Of a DNA stretch of 64,000 bases, positions 1-11,867 are shown one piece after another; position 1 is the stretch's first letter; every line of letters starts with the position of its first letter. Origin of the DNA: Tridacna crocea (lineage: Eukaryota > Mollusca > Bivalvia > Cardiida > Cardiidae); assembly GCA_943736015.1 (NCBI GenBank), contig OX031063.1, positions 46,950,672 through 47,014,671 on the forward strand, given 5' to 3'. The notes below the pieces were generated by a model. That model had not been told where the DNA came from. It saw nothing but the letters and a program-made list of their open reading frames with translations, and did not search any database. Position numbers and translations under genes: made by a program.

Positions 1-2270
1 AATACGATGTCGCCAGCCAAATGCATAAAAGTGGTAGGGTAAAATCATGTTTAAACATATTTTCCAAATAAGACATCATTCAAGTCATCACATAAAACCT
101 TAAAAATTATTGGAAACAATGTAATACCCAAGCTGTATCACCTAATATACCTCTATCCCTGGTGATTTTACCTGTCGCCAGCGCACCATTCTGTTTCGAG
201 TATGCACATTATTTTATTTTCACATATGGCAACACAATTTACACATTGTTTTGTTTCTACAAACATTGTATAAACAGAAGAAGAGTAAAATTATACCGAC
301 AATGGTCGAATGCCTTGGCCATTTTCGCAAAGGGGATGTCACCAAAATCAGACCAGATACGTTACAGCCAAAAGGTGCAAGGAAAACAGATCGATACAGA
401 TGGAATGGGGAAGTAATATGTTAGTAATTTTAAAGAATTATATATGCTTGTATCAACATATAAAATCTGGATAAGCTGGATCTATAACAAAAATTCCCCA
501 TGGTCATGAATCCTCTGTGCTGACATGTTACGCTAAAAATAAACAGATACGTTACCTACATTAGTTCTTATTTCGAACGATATGAAATCAATGTAACAAC
601 TTAAACGTATGCCTTATAACTTAGCCTGAAAAGTGTAATTATTAATTGCAATTGGGTTGACTGATGTTCAATATTAAGAAAATATGCACTGAAAACCGTT
701 TTTGGAACCAGATACGTTACTGTGACATTTTAACTCTGATGTTAGGACCGCTTTTTGCACTTTCTTATTAACATCATTGTACTCAAACTACGTCATATGC
801 CTCCTTTTCTCGCCTGGAAATGAATCCAATGTTCTCGCCATTTTCTTTGTCATGTAATCAAGTATAATCCAGTGTAATCACCCTTTACATAAAAGGTATG
901 CTGTAATTTTGTCCGTTTTACCAATCATCAACGCATTTAGTCAAGTTTTCTGTTGACTTCAGTAATTGATTATATTTAGCATGTCAGAAAATACAAATTC
1001 AGTAATATTTTTCACATATCAGTCTGTATACTTTCCTGTAGAAACAATGGTAACGTATCTGGTCACGTATGGTAACGTATCTGATCCCGTTGTATGATCT
1101 CATTTTTCCAAAAGGTGTATGCAAACAGTGTAAACCACAAACTTGCTCTATGGACCCTTTCACACGTTTGTCAAGCACGCTTTATATTACATCGGCATGA
1201 AATAGTATTGTGGTGTATGATTGGTAATTACACATTATGCATGTCTAAATGTACATGTATACCGCAGTAATTCGGCAGGTTCATGCAATACATTTGTGAC
1301 GAGATCTCCATATTATATACAGATCTAGTTACAACTGCATTGCACCAAGCATGTGATTAGCTTTCATGCCTAATGGTTAAGCATACTACATGTGTAAGAG
1401 TACTACAAATGCATATTATATAATGTCTAATACATTTGACTAACACACTTCCATGATGTTTGCACGGAATGTGAAAAACAAGGTGGGAAATTCAAAAGGC
1501 CCACTGTTTTAGTTCGAAAATGGTATTCGTTACATATAAAGACTGTTATGAAATGTTTTAAAGTTTACCAGCATTCAATTTTGCCTTGCATAGTTAAAAT
1601 AACACAGGAAAAGGGGGGGGGGTGGGGGGGGGAGGGAATCTGGCCATAAAATCCAGTTCAAACTGTTTTAATGTACTGTTTTTTTTTTAATATTTCAATA
1701 AAGCAACCATCTCAGTTACTCCATTTTTTACTGTTTTTGATACGCTTTACATTATAGTAAAAGTACATGCATATGTATGATAGTAGATAGCTCAAATATG
1801 CAATACTTACCAGAAATCTGATCCATGATTTTTTGACCAGATACGTTACTCAGTCAATTTACATGTCAATTTGACACTGTTGCACATGTATATTTTGATA
1901 AAACACTTCATTTTTGTGGAAAGGATAATTAAATGTTGTCACGAAAGGAACAGAGGTGCAGCACATGATGGCTTTCCTTTGTACAATTTAGAAAAATACT
2001 TTTGGTTATAATAGATTTTTCTAGATGTCAATTGCAATGATTTAGTTCCCATCCTTGTATGACGGGTCTGTTCTGCTTTGCCATTATCAAATTGTCCTAA
2101 ATGGCACTACAGTATCTCACTGTCAGGTTCGCGTATAGCATTCGCGATAAAAACACTGTATTACCATGCTGATATGATGTTAACAGGGTATGTGTATGGT
2201 AACGTATCTGGTTTTCTCAAAATGTACGTGTCCTTTTCGAACCCAAAATGTGCAAAACTGACAAGTTAGG
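1..2270. other. Non-coding AT-rich stretch with an iterated 13-mer
   Basis: No convincing gene. CCAGATACGTTAC, or its 12 bp core, occurs at 353-365, 544-555, 708-720 and 1837-1849 on the plus strand, and at 1050-1062, 1072-1083 and 2199-2211 on the minus strand. Such spacing resembles protein-binding sites near the end of a large mobile element that may start left of the window. Confidence 0.6.
1613..1635 (+). repeat. Poly-G tract, possible G-quadruplex
   Basis: An almost pure G run broken only by T and A. It could form a quadruplex and may also mark a low-quality base call region. Confidence 0.6.
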
Positions 2271-2404
2271 AAAGGCGCCCTTGTTTATTTTCGTGTCAAG
2301 TTGGTGTCAAACTATTATATAATCCCATATAAATGTTGATTCACCATCGTTCATTTTTTAACATTTATACCTTGAAAAGTTTCCCCTACTGCGTAGAATC
2401 AATG

Positions 2405-3566
2405 AACGGACGACATACGCCGGACGTAGGGCGATGGACATAGGACGGTCACAACAGCTAGCCTTTCTGCTTAGGTGAGCTAACAAATATCAAAGCTCTA
2501 CGCCTTCCAGTTTCAAAGAAGAAATGTAAATTTTCCGTCTCTGTCCTATGTTCGAACTTATGATCCCTGTGGCTGGGCCAGTTTTGACCAAAGCAGCATC
2601 CTTGGAACAAACTTGGTAGAGGTCCACTCAAAGATGCTAAATACCAATAGCAAAGCCATACACCTTCCCGTTTAAGAGAAAAAGAAATTTAAAGTTTTCC
2701 TTCTTTGTTCCTATGTTCCAACCTGTGACCTCCGGCTCATGGCCAGTTTTGACTCCAGAGACATCATTTGACCAACCGTGGTAGAGGTCCACTAGACGAT
2801 TTTGCATACTAAATATCAAAGCTCTGCACCTTCAAGTTTCAGAGAAAAAGATTTCTAAAGTTTTCCTTCTTTGTTGCTAAGTTCGAACCTGTGATCCCCT
2901 GGGCAGGGCTAGTTTTGACCTCAAGGGCAAAATATGAACAAATTTGGTAGAGGTCTACTAGGAATTGCTACATGCAAAATATCAAAGCTCTATGCCATTT
3001 AGTTTTAGAGAGGAAGAATTTCAAAATTTTCTTCCTTTGTTCCTATGTTTGAATTTGTGACCCCCGGGGCATGGCCAGTTTTGACCCAAGGGGCATTATA
3101 TGAATAAACTTGGTAGAGGTCTACTAGAACATGATACATACCAAATATCACAGCTCTACGCTATCTAGTTCCTATACTTAAACTTGTGATTCCCGGGTAG
3201 GGACCAGTTTTGACCGCAGGGGCATCATTTGCACAAACTTGGTCATGGTCTTCTAGGAGATGCCACATACCAAATATCAAAGCTTTACGCCTTCAAATTT
3301 CAGAAATATTTTCTTTGTTTTTTTTTTTTTTTTTTTATTTTTTTCCTTTTTGTTGCTATGGCAACCAGAGTTATGGGTGGAATTCAATTTTTTGAACAAT
3401 TTTGGTAGAGCTTCACCCAAGAAACATCCCTGCCAAGTTTCATTAATATTGGTCCAGTGGTTCAGGAGAAGAAAATGTTTAAAGAAGTTGTTCACAGACG
3501 ACGGACGACAGATTAAGGGCGATCACAATGCCTCACCTTTAGCACTTTGTGCTAAGGTGAGCTGAA
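2405..3566 (+). mobile_element. Pearl-like array element 1 (~165 bp monomers)
   Basis: Each monomer carries ACTTGGTAGAGGTC, CATACCAAATATCAAAGC, a TTTCAGAGAAGAA stretch, TTTTCCTTCTTTGTTCC and GCCAGTTTTGACC. The array ends with a GACGGACGACAG-type segment, GCGATCACAA and a hairpin at 3531-3562, followed by CTGA. A hairpin next to CTRR recalls Helitron or Helentron 3' ends; that assignment is inference. At the left edge (2405-2475) a worn copy of the same 3' segment precedes the array. Confidence 0.7.
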
Positions 3567-4010
3567 AACGCACACATTTGAATTGCTGTAACATTGATCT
3601 TTAACCTAAAAACATGTTTCCAGCGCAGGAAACGTCAACTTCTTGTAATTAACATCTGTGCAAAAGCATTGTGATATTAAGAAATATGGAAAATGTTAGG
3701 ATCCGTACACAAAGCACACATCTGACCTTGACCTGATCTTAACCTTGACCTGTGGATATGACCTGTGGATATGATTCTTGCGGGGAATACCGATTTTATG
3801 TCTTTGACAATAAGTAAGTTGCTATTCATTCATTATTTTAGAAAGTAACAGATCGGACACGAACAACACCCCCATTTCTCTTTGATTTAAAACACATTTG
3901 ACCTCGCTGTACCTTTGATCTTTAACCTGCGCGACACATCGGCCTTATGTGCAAAACAATTTTTCAGAGTTAAGCTGAAAGCCATAGACAATTCAAACAC
4001 GAGTTTCATT

Positions 4011-5075
4011 GGTGAAATTCAATTCTTTGAGCAACTTTGGTAAAGCTTTAGCCAAGAAACATCCCTGCCAAGTTTCATCAAGATTGGCCCAGTGGTTAAG
4101 GAGAAGATGTTTAAAGAAATTGTTGACGGACGACTGACGCTGGAAGATGGACATAGGGCAATCAAATATAAAAGCTCTACACCTTCCAGTTTCAAAGAAG
4201 AATGTTAAGTTTTCCTTCTTTGTCCTATGTTCGAACTTGTGGTCCCGGGGGCTGGGTCAGTTTTGACCAAAGCAGCATCCTTGGAACAAAATTGGAAGAG
4301 GTCCTTTCAAAGATGCTACATACCAATAGCAAAGCTATACACCTTCCCGTTTAAGAGAGAAAGAAATTTAAAGTGTTCCTTCTTTGTTCCTATGTTCCAA
4401 CTTGTGACCTCCGGGTCAGGGCCAGTTTTAACGCCAGGGACATCACATGACCAAACTTGGTAGAGGTCCACTAGAAGATTCTACATACCAAATATCAAAG
4501 CAGTGCACCTTCAAGTTTCAGAGGAGAAGATTTTTTAAGTTTTCCTTCTTTGTTGCTATGTTTGAACCTGTGACCCCAGGGGCAGGGCCAGTTTTGACCC
4601 CAAGGACATCATATGAACAAGCTTGGTAGAGGTCCACTAGAACATGCTATATAGCAAATATCAAAGCTCTACACCGTCAAGTTGCAGAGAAGAAAATTTC
4701 TAAAGTTGTCCTTCTTTGTTCCTGTGTTCGAACTTATGACCCCCGGGGCTGGGCCAGTTTTGACCCCAAGGACATCATATGAACGAACTTTGTAGGGGTC
4801 CACCAGGAGATGCCACATACCAAATATCAAAGCTCTACGCCATCTAGTTTTAGAGGAAAATATTTTTAACGTTTTCCTTCTTTGTTCTTATGCTTAAACT
4901 TGTGACCCCCAGGGCGGGGCTAGTTTTCATCCAAGGGCCATGATTTGAAAAAACTTGGTAGGGGTCTACTAGGAGATGCCACTTGCCAAATATCAAAGCT
5001 CTACGCCATCTACTTTCAGAGGAGAAGAATTTTAAAGGTTTCCTTGTTTGTTCTTTTTCTCAAACTTGTGACCCT
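4011..5075 (+). mobile_element. Pearl-like array element 2, lacking its 3' hairpin
   Basis: Begins with the conserved flank (AATTCAATTCTTTGAGCAAC, CATCCCTGCCAAGTTTC, ACGGACGACTGACG), then about five monomers of the same ~165 bp family. It stops near 5075 without the terminal hairpin. Confidence 0.65.
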
Positions 5076-5279
5076 AACCCTTGACAAATAAAGTTTTCCA
5101 ATCCAAGACACCAACCATCTTTTCTATAGTTATGTACGCCATTTTAAGCTCCCGTATGCCTGTATTGAAAAAAAAAGGAAGGGTAAATATCTATAATAAG
5201 CGACTGACTTTCTTTTACCTCATTATCAGTATACGAGCGTTATACATACATATATCTTCATTCGTTCATATATATGATC

Positions 5280-5506
5280 TTAACCCTTTACCCCATAAGG
5301 CATTTCTATGGTATCTCTAATTGGCCCTAAATAACGGGAAGGATGAAGCTGTTTCTTTGTGTATATTACACCTTTTGATAACATAGAAAACATTGTGGCA
5401 ATAGATGAAATTGCTCGTCACGAGCAATTTCACCTTTTGCCACAATGTTTCCGAAGGCTCCTACAAGCAATGCGTAGAAATGAGTATCTATGGAGTAAAG
5501 GGTTAA
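5280..5506 (+). mobile_element. piggyBac-like palindromic MITE (GCTCGTCACGAGC subfamily)
   Basis: TTAA|CCCTTTACC at the left and GTAAAGGG|TTAA at the right give the TTAA target and CCCTTT termini typical of piggyBac-type MITEs. The centre is a long palindrome around ATTGCTCGTCACGAGCAAT flanked by CATTGTGGCA / TGCCACAATG. Confidence 0.75.
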
Positions 5507-5707
5507 AGCTAAAGCCACAGTAGGAGCGATATAATTATTATGAAAAATATATCAACCACCGACTCCGGCCTGGTTTCAACTTAAATATGTATGTTGCCAA
5601 GCACTAGGCTCAGATTTTTCTGCACAATAATAGGAGAATAATAGCATAGTTAGGTGTTCTTGCTGCTACTAATGACAAAAAATACTACACAAGTAATTTT
5701 CATTTAT

Positions 5708-5965
5708 CTTAACCCTTTACCAAACAATCCAAAGTTTTAACGACCCTGAGAACAATTGCTCTTGAAAACATTGTGGTAAAAGGATAAATGCTGTCAATTT
5801 TGGCCATGGCAAAACTTGTCGTTTGGGAGAGAGATAACACAATTATCCATCTTATTTACCTAGTAGATATAGTGACTTATAGTTTTCTATCAACCTGCTA
5901 TCAAACAATTCCTTATTTTTACGACCTAGAGGAAGAAGCCGTCTGAAAACATTGCGGGAAAAGAA
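5708..5965 (+). repeat. Worn fragments of the TTAA MITE family
   Basis: TTAACCCTTTACCAAACAAT at 5709 and a second start-like segment near 5890 (CTATCAAACAATTCC) are followed by GAAAACATTG and AAAATGCTGGT. Neither has a complete second arm. Confidence 0.5.
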
Positions 5966-6815
5966 GAAAATGCTGGTAACAAACTTGGTAGAGGTCCACT
6001 CAAAGATGCTACATACCAAATATCAAAGATCTACACCTTCCCGTTTAAGAGAAAGACAAATATCATAGCTCTATGCCCTCTCGTTCTAGATAGAGAAGAA
6101 GAATTTTAACATTTTCTTTCTTTGTTCCTATGTTCGAACTTGTGACCCCTCGGGGCGCCAGTTTTGATCCCAAGGGCATCATATGAACAAGCTTGGTAGA
6201 GGTCCACTAGAACATGCTATATAGCAAATATCAAAGCTCTACACCATCAAGTTTCAGAGAAGAAAATTTTTAAAGTTTTCCTTCTTTGTTCCTGTGTTCG
6301 AAGTTATGACCTCCCGGGGCTGGGCCAGTTTTGACCAAAAGGACATCATATGAACAGACTTAGTATGGGTTCACCAGGAGATGCCACATACCAAATATCA
6401 AAACTCTACGCCATCTAGTTTCAGAAGAGAAGATTTTTAAAGTTTTCTTTCTTTGTTCCTATGCTCAAACATGTGACACCCCCCCCCCGGGAGGGGTCAG
6501 TTTTAACCCCAGGGGCATAATTTGAACAAACTTGGTAGGGCTCAATTAGGAGATGCAACAGACCAAATATCAAAGCTCTACACTTTCAAGTTGCAGATAA
6601 GAAAATTTCTAAAGTTGTCCTTCTTTGTTCTAAGCTCAAACTTGTGACCCCCGGGGTGGGGCCAGTTTTGACCCTATGGGCATAATTTGAAAAACTTGGT
6701 TGAGGTCCATTAGGAGATGCCACATACCAAATATCAAAGCTCTACGCCTTCTAGTTTCAGAGAAGAAAATTTTCAAAGATTTCGGAATTTTTTTCCTTTT
6801 TGTTGCCATGGCAAC
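5965..6815 (+). repeat. Pearl-like monomer array 3, truncated at both ends
   Basis: About five monomers of the same family, joined on the left to a worn MITE half (5885-5965) and ending near TTGTTGCCATGGCAACCAGAG. Several monomers are partly rearranged. Confidence 0.62.
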
Positions 6816-7108
6816 CAGAGTCCCTGGCAAAAACCACGTAAAGCCAGTTTCCCTTTTGAGTGCCCCGTACAAATCACTTCACGAGCAACACAACATCCAA
6901 AATAGCGGCGTCGATTGGAGACTGCACATTTACGCACCAAAGTGCACGTTTTAGTGACGTCAGTTTCCAGCGACCTCAGTTTTCATTGAAATAGGCTCTC
7001 AGAGGGGAATTTTTATTTCGTCAGCATAGTCGATTCGTGATATTATAAAACAGGAAAATTTCGCTTAACGCGCTTGGAAAGGGAAAAACTTTGCAGTATA
7101 ATAAATTC

Positions 7109-7252
7109 GTTGTACGGTCAGGTGTCAGGGGACTTGGAAACTTGTTCACAGCTGTGTCGAATCATGTCGCCACCTCGACTTCGGCTCGGGGCTACATGAT
7201 TCTCCACAGCCGTGATCAAGTTTCCAAGTCCCCTGCCACCTTACCGTACAAC
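7109..7252. repeat. Palindrome with ~58 bp arms (duplication copy 1)
   Basis: GTTGTACGGTCAGG...GGGGACTTGGAAACTTG pairs with CAAGTTTCCAAGTCCCC...CCGTACAAC around a short GC-rich centre (CTCGACTTCGGCTCGGGGC). MITE-like. Confidence 0.75.
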
Positions 7253-7739
7253 TAATAATGTACCGGCAAACGCCCTCCATTATACAGTTCTATGCATACA
7301 TGTGGTATTGTTTTACGATTTTTTTTTTTAAGTTAAATTAATGAAATTTTGTGCTTTATTCCGTAGGCCAAGATTGTATTTAATGTATACAGTATAAATC
7401 CGTAAGAAATCAAAATTCTTTTGACCCAAGATCAAGATTTACAAGGGTTTTAGCGATAAAGTGTTGGGGCGTGTTCCGGTATTTTGACGAATAAATTAGT
7501 ATTTTTATACAAAATTTTACCTTATATTTGCTTCTTTTGAACCAGGTGCAAAACTATCATTCGAACAATCAGGACAACTCCATTTTGAAACAAGCTTTTA
7601 TCCTTTATAAATATGAACATATGACATAAAAAGCACGAATAAATTGTCACGTGGTCTAGGTAAGAAAGAAAATCTCGTGCCTTGATATATGGAAAATTTA
7701 CACTCGTGTTTATTTTCCATATACCATAATACTTGTTTA

Positions 7740-7955
7740 CCATACTATACGTATGCCCAATGCTATATGTGTTACTTGGCTTTCTCGCACCAGTACAGAC
7801 ACAACATTCTTTCCAAGTCACTGTCCTGCTGTTCTCACACGCATCAGATGTGAGATGCGAAAAATCGCCGGAGAGAAAGTTTGCCTGAACCGGGTATCGA
7901 AGTCGCAACCAGAGGGTCATGAGTCGGTGCGCTAAGCACTAAGTTGCCCGCCTGG
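7740..7955 (-). mobile_element. tRNA-derived SINE, minus strand (copy 1)
   Basis: Read on the minus strand it starts with a tRNA-like head (GCAACTTAGTGCTTAGCGC, then TTCGATACCCGGTT as the B box). It continues through TTTCTCTCCGGCGATTTTTC and CAGGACAGTGACTTGGAAAG to TGTCTGTACTGGTGCGAGAA. I know this body as a common bivalve SINE core. Confidence 0.65.
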
Positions 7956-8068
7956 GATGGAGAGAATGCTAGTAACTACCATTTTCTCCGTTGCTAAATA
8001 TATTTACTATCCTTTCAAAGACTAATCCACATTATTGAAGTCACACTCAATTTGATGTCTGCAAATGT

Positions 8069-8301
8069 TTTACCTCTCCCAAACGACAAAATTCTAGACT
8101 GGTCCAAATTGAAAGCATTTTGCAGACGACAAAATGAATGTGACTAAAGAATTAAAATTTGTTATCTATAGGAAGAGAAGAAAACATTGTGGGGAAAGGA
8201 GAAAATGCTGGTTACCAGCATTTTCTCCTTTTCCCAAGTTGTTTTCAAAAGGCTTCTTTCTCAGGGGTGTTAAAAGTCGGTATTGTGTGGGAAAGGGTTA
8301 A
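8069..8301 (+). mobile_element. piggyBac-like palindromic MITE (duplication copy 1)
   Basis: Palindrome centred on AAAATGCTGGTTACCAGCATTT, right end GAAAGGGTTAA. The left end is worn (TTTACCTCTCCC). A further worn copy follows at about 8344-8540 (CTTTTACCAAATAATC, TGCTGGTTACCAGCA). Confidence 0.7.
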
Positions 8302-8902
8302 TATGTGTACAGGTCCAAAATTTTGTCATTTGGTAGAGTTAAGAACTGACCTTTTACCAAATAATCTAGTATTTTGATGACTCCGAGAAGGGCCTATTGA
8401 CAAATGTTGTAGAAAAAGGAGAAAATGCTGGTTACCAGCATTTTCTCCTTTTTCCACAACATTTTCAGTCCTTTCAAAGGCAAATTTCCTTTGTCGTCTG
8501 CAAATGCCAGTAATTTGGAAGGGTCAAAAATCTGTTATCTATTGTGTCAGAGACAACAGATAAATAGCCTACGTTAAAGCAAAACAAAACAATTTATTGA
8601 CCCAAATTCAAAGTACTTAATGACGGTAATTCAAATATGTCTCAAATGCTGGGATATGCATGGGATATGACCTATATCAAAATTGTTTGTCTTTAGTTAA
8701 TTTTCTGCAAGTCCATGGACCATTCTACATCAGGATTTAGCCTGACCAGAAACTGACCAGTGAATTTATGAGAAAACGTTGCTTTTCAACAGCCATTTTC
8801 TCTCTGGGTGTTTTTAAAGTCAGGATAATGTGGAAAAGGGTTACCTGGTCAGTTTGTTGGAGAAAGTATACATGTATCTATAGTATTTAAAACAAGAGTC
8901 AT

Positions 8903-9384
8903 AGCCTCGTTACACCAAACTCGTTCTCTCTTCGTTCCGATTTTCTTAGTCGAAAACTGTGTTTGAAAGGAGTGAACGTATTAGCAACCTTTTACGATCT
9001 GTTAACGAACTTAATGGCCGGGTTAGAACGGGAAGGAGCCCAGAACTTTGAGCCTGCTCGAAATATTTGCCGTCCATCCCGTCCTGTAATTAGACGGGGT
9101 GACAATTTACTCAGAACAAAATGGACGGAACTGCCATACTTCGATCCTAATAAACACGCTGTAGAGTCCAGGGTCAATTGGCAGTGCTTTTACATTTTAC
9201 CAAACGATATTACGCGTCATGTCTCGATCACAGCCCGTTTTGCAATTTTATTGACCGGGGTAAGACTTTTTTAAGAAAAGGGCTTCAGGTATTAGCAGGC
9301 CAAAGTAACACGTTCTTCCCAGACCACAACCAGTTTTCCGATTATGACGGGACGGTGTAAAACTCGTTTGGTGTGACAGGGGCT
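8903..9384. mobile_element. MITE-like element with ACACCAAACTCGTT inverted ends (copy 1)
   Basis: Left TTACACCAAACTCGTT and right AACTCGTTTGGTGTGACAGG are inverse complements with small changes. The interior has no transposase. Target duplication is not clear, so the superfamily is open. Confidence 0.62.
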
Positions 9385-9757
9385 TTACCGTATACCACAT
9401 GACAACAATAAGACTGCGACAAATTCTATTACAAATAGTAGACAAGACAATAAATCTTACTCTATAAAACGGTAAACATAACCTGTCAGCGATTTTTTAT
9501 CTTATTACAATTAATCTGTGAAATTGTTATCTGTGAATACTTGAATTTGGAAAAGTCCAAGATCTGTCATTTGACAATAAGGACTGGACTGAAAATGTGT
9601 GTAATAATAGGGTATAAGTTGATGACAGATACAACAAAAAGGCCAACCTTGTCACTTAGAACGGAAATGAGCTACAAATGCAAGATGTGTTACAATAAGA
9701 CTGGCAGCATAGACATGGAAGCCTGGTGGAAAGGGAAATATCATATCGTCAGTTTAC

Positions 9758-9817
9758 TTCAGAAACCTCGTAACTACAGCTTGAAACAAGCTGTAGTTAC
9801 GAGGTTTTTGAAGTAAA
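9758..9817. repeat. Hairpin with ~27 bp arms (copy 1)
   Basis: ACCTCGTAACTACAGCTTG and CAAGCTGTAGTTACGAGGT pair almost perfectly around a 3 bp loop. Copy 2 at 20625-20684 has several changes in the right arm. Confidence 0.75.
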
Positions 9818-9903
9818 GCAACGATATGACCATGAATCTCATGATTATTGATGATGAAACGTAACAGAACTGTATATAGATGAAAACTATGGGACAGTGC
9901 AGC

Positions 9904-9989
9904 AGCCCGATTAGCTTACGAGTACGAGTGTGTACACATCAAGTCTTGGTCCACTTGAGAGTGTGGGTTCGAGCCCATTGGCCAAATAA
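9904..9989 (+). repeat. tRNA-like (SINE head) segment
   Basis: CGATTAGCTTACGAG resembles an A box and GGTTCGAGCCCATT a B box, but no clean cloverleaf is seen. It recurs at 10149-10236, 20769-20852 and 21007-21095, so it is a dispersed tRNA-derived repeat and not a tRNA gene. Confidence 0.5.
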
Positions 9990-10148
9990 TTAGTAGTCTT
10001 TTGGATGACATTTTAACCCTTTATCTGATGACAAAATTTTTTACTGATCCAAATTAATAGCCAGTTGCAGACGAGGAAATAAATGTGACTGAAAGGTTGA
10101 AATTCACTATGGGAGGGGTAGAAAACAAATGTGGGAAAAGGAGAAAAT

Positions 10149-10236
10149 GCCCGATTAGCTCCAGAGTACGAGTGTGTACTCATTAAGTCTTGGGCCACCT
10201 GAATAAGTGGGTTTGAGCCCATTGGCTGGCCATCTA
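10149..10236 (+). repeat. tRNA-like (SINE head) segment
   Basis: CGATTAGCTCCAGAGTACG and GGTTTGAGCCCATT, related to 9904-9989 and fused to a truncated TTAA MITE on its left. Confidence 0.45.
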
Positions 10237-10534
10237 GACTAACTAGTAGTCTTTTGGATGAGATCTTAACCCTGTATCTGATGACAAAATTTTTGACTGG
10301 TCCAAATTAAAGCGGTGACAAAAAATGCCGGAAGACTTTTCAAAGATTCATTTTCATGAAGAATTCGTCTGTCCATTTTGTCCTTCGTGATGACATCGTG
10401 AGGGCATCTTGTCAAATTGTGTCTATATTTCGTGTGATAATCGGTGCCATCGGGCACTTTTTAGCTGTAATTGCCACGTCTATCGGTATGTAAGGGTCGT
10501 GGCCATCCCCCAAAATACCTTACATATCAATGTA

Positions 10535-11171
10535 AGGAAAATTTCGCTTAACGCGCTTTGAAAGGGTAAAACTTTGCAGTATAATAAATTTGTTGTACGG
10601 TCAGGTGGCAGGGGACTTGGAAACTTGTTCACAGCTGTGTCGAATCATGTCGCCACCTCGACTTCGGCTCGGGGCTACATGATTCTGCACAGCCGTGATC
10701 AAGTTTCCAAGTCCCCTGCCACCTTACCGTACAACTAATAATGTACCGGCAAACGCCATGCACTATACAGCCATATGCATACATGTGGTATTCTTTTACG
10801 AAATTTTTTTTTTAAGTTAAATAAATGAAAGTGTGTGCTTTATTCCGTAGACCAATACTGTATTTGATGTATACGGAATGAATCCATAAGAAATCAAAAT
10901 TCTTTTGACCCAAGATTAAGATTTACAAGGGTTTTATGCGATAAAGTGGTCGGGTGTTTTCCGGTATTATGACGAATAATTTAGTATTTTTATACTAATT
11001 CTTACCTTATATTTGCTTCTTTTGAACCAGGTGCAAAACTATCACTCGAACAATCACGACAACTCCATTTTGAAACAAGCTTTTATCCTATATAAATATA
11101 AACATATGACATAAAAAGCACGAATAAATTGTCACGTGGTCTAGGTAAGAAAGAAAATCTCGTGCCTTGAT
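10535..11171 (+). repeat. Segmental duplication, copy 2, left part
   Basis: Matches 7052-7686 with a few substitutions and short indels, ending CGTGCCTTGAT at the insertion site of the transposon that starts at 11172. Confidence 0.88.
10592..10735. repeat. Palindrome with ~58 bp arms (duplication copy 2)
   Basis: Same palindrome as 7109-7252 with only a few base differences. Confidence 0.75.
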
Positions 11172-11296
11172 CACGGGGGTAATACCAAAATCGCTATTTC
11201 TGCTGTCGACCGAGCTGGTACTGCGTAAAGCTGCTGTCGACCGAGGAATACGGTTTTCGACCGAGCAGTACGGCTGTCGACAGGGGGACAAGGTGA
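11172..11296 (+). repeat. Left 125 bp terminal inverted repeat of the 7.4 kb transposon
   Basis: Contains CTGCTGTCGACCGAG twice, TTTTCGACCGAG and GTACGGCTGTCGACAG. It equals the reverse complement of 18438-18562. Confidence 0.92.
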
Positions 11297-11867
11297 TTTA
11301 AATACGCTATAAGTGTGTAATTTTACTATATGTTTCTATATTTTTGGGTTCAAACAGTTTCTGAAATATTTTGTTATTGTTTTAAGTGTTTTGGAAGTTT
11401 GGCTAATATCCTGTTTTAACACTGAGCGCAGTTAATCGTGAAAATATGTAAAATAAGTATTTTCGGGGAAATGCGTGATTCTTATTCAGTGTCATGGCAA
11501 ATCGAGGGCGGTACAATGCAGATATATCATAAGTGTACATGATTACCTTTTATTTGTGTGTGTGCATGCGCTTATATGCGTCTATGGCACCTTTTATGTT
11601 TTCGCTGATACTGCTGTCGATGATCTGAAAATTTGCCGGGTACGGTTGTCGACGTTACTGGATACGGCTGTCGATGATTGATCGAGAATGCAACCGACAG
11701 ATTTACTGGGAAATAACCAGTTAAACAATAAAATTTCTGTTACATTCTTCGTCAGTCATTGTGTCCTTCGAAAGGGTTACAGTTTGTTGATTCAGATGTC
11801 AGTCTAGACGATTGTGTCGCTACTAGTGCTATGATTCATTCATTTCAACGAATAAAATGGATGTATA

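Larger units (their letters stand above)
7052..10500 (+). repeat. Segmental duplication, copy 1 (intact order)
   Basis: This 3.4 kb stretch recurs in direct orientation as 10535-11171 plus 18563-21378. It contains, in order, a 144 bp palindrome, a SINE on the minus strand, MITEs, a 480 bp inverted-repeat element, a 60 bp hairpin and two tRNA-like segments. At 7681-7700 it preserves the uninterrupted target site of the 7.4 kb transposon in copy 2. Confidence 0.88.

Noticed and set aside
2405-6815. CRISPR-like spaced repeats
   Set aside because: Units are ~165 bp, diverged, with no short repeat and unique spacer alternation; they are monomer arrays of a mobile element.
9541-9816. 91-codon plus-strand frame
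   Set aside because: Ends inside a perfect hairpin within the segmental duplication, and the frame is not kept in the second copy.
9904-10236. tRNA genes suggested by GGTTCGAGCC boxes
   Set aside because: Arms do not pair into a cloverleaf, and the segments recur with the same tail in the duplication; they are SINE-type repeats.
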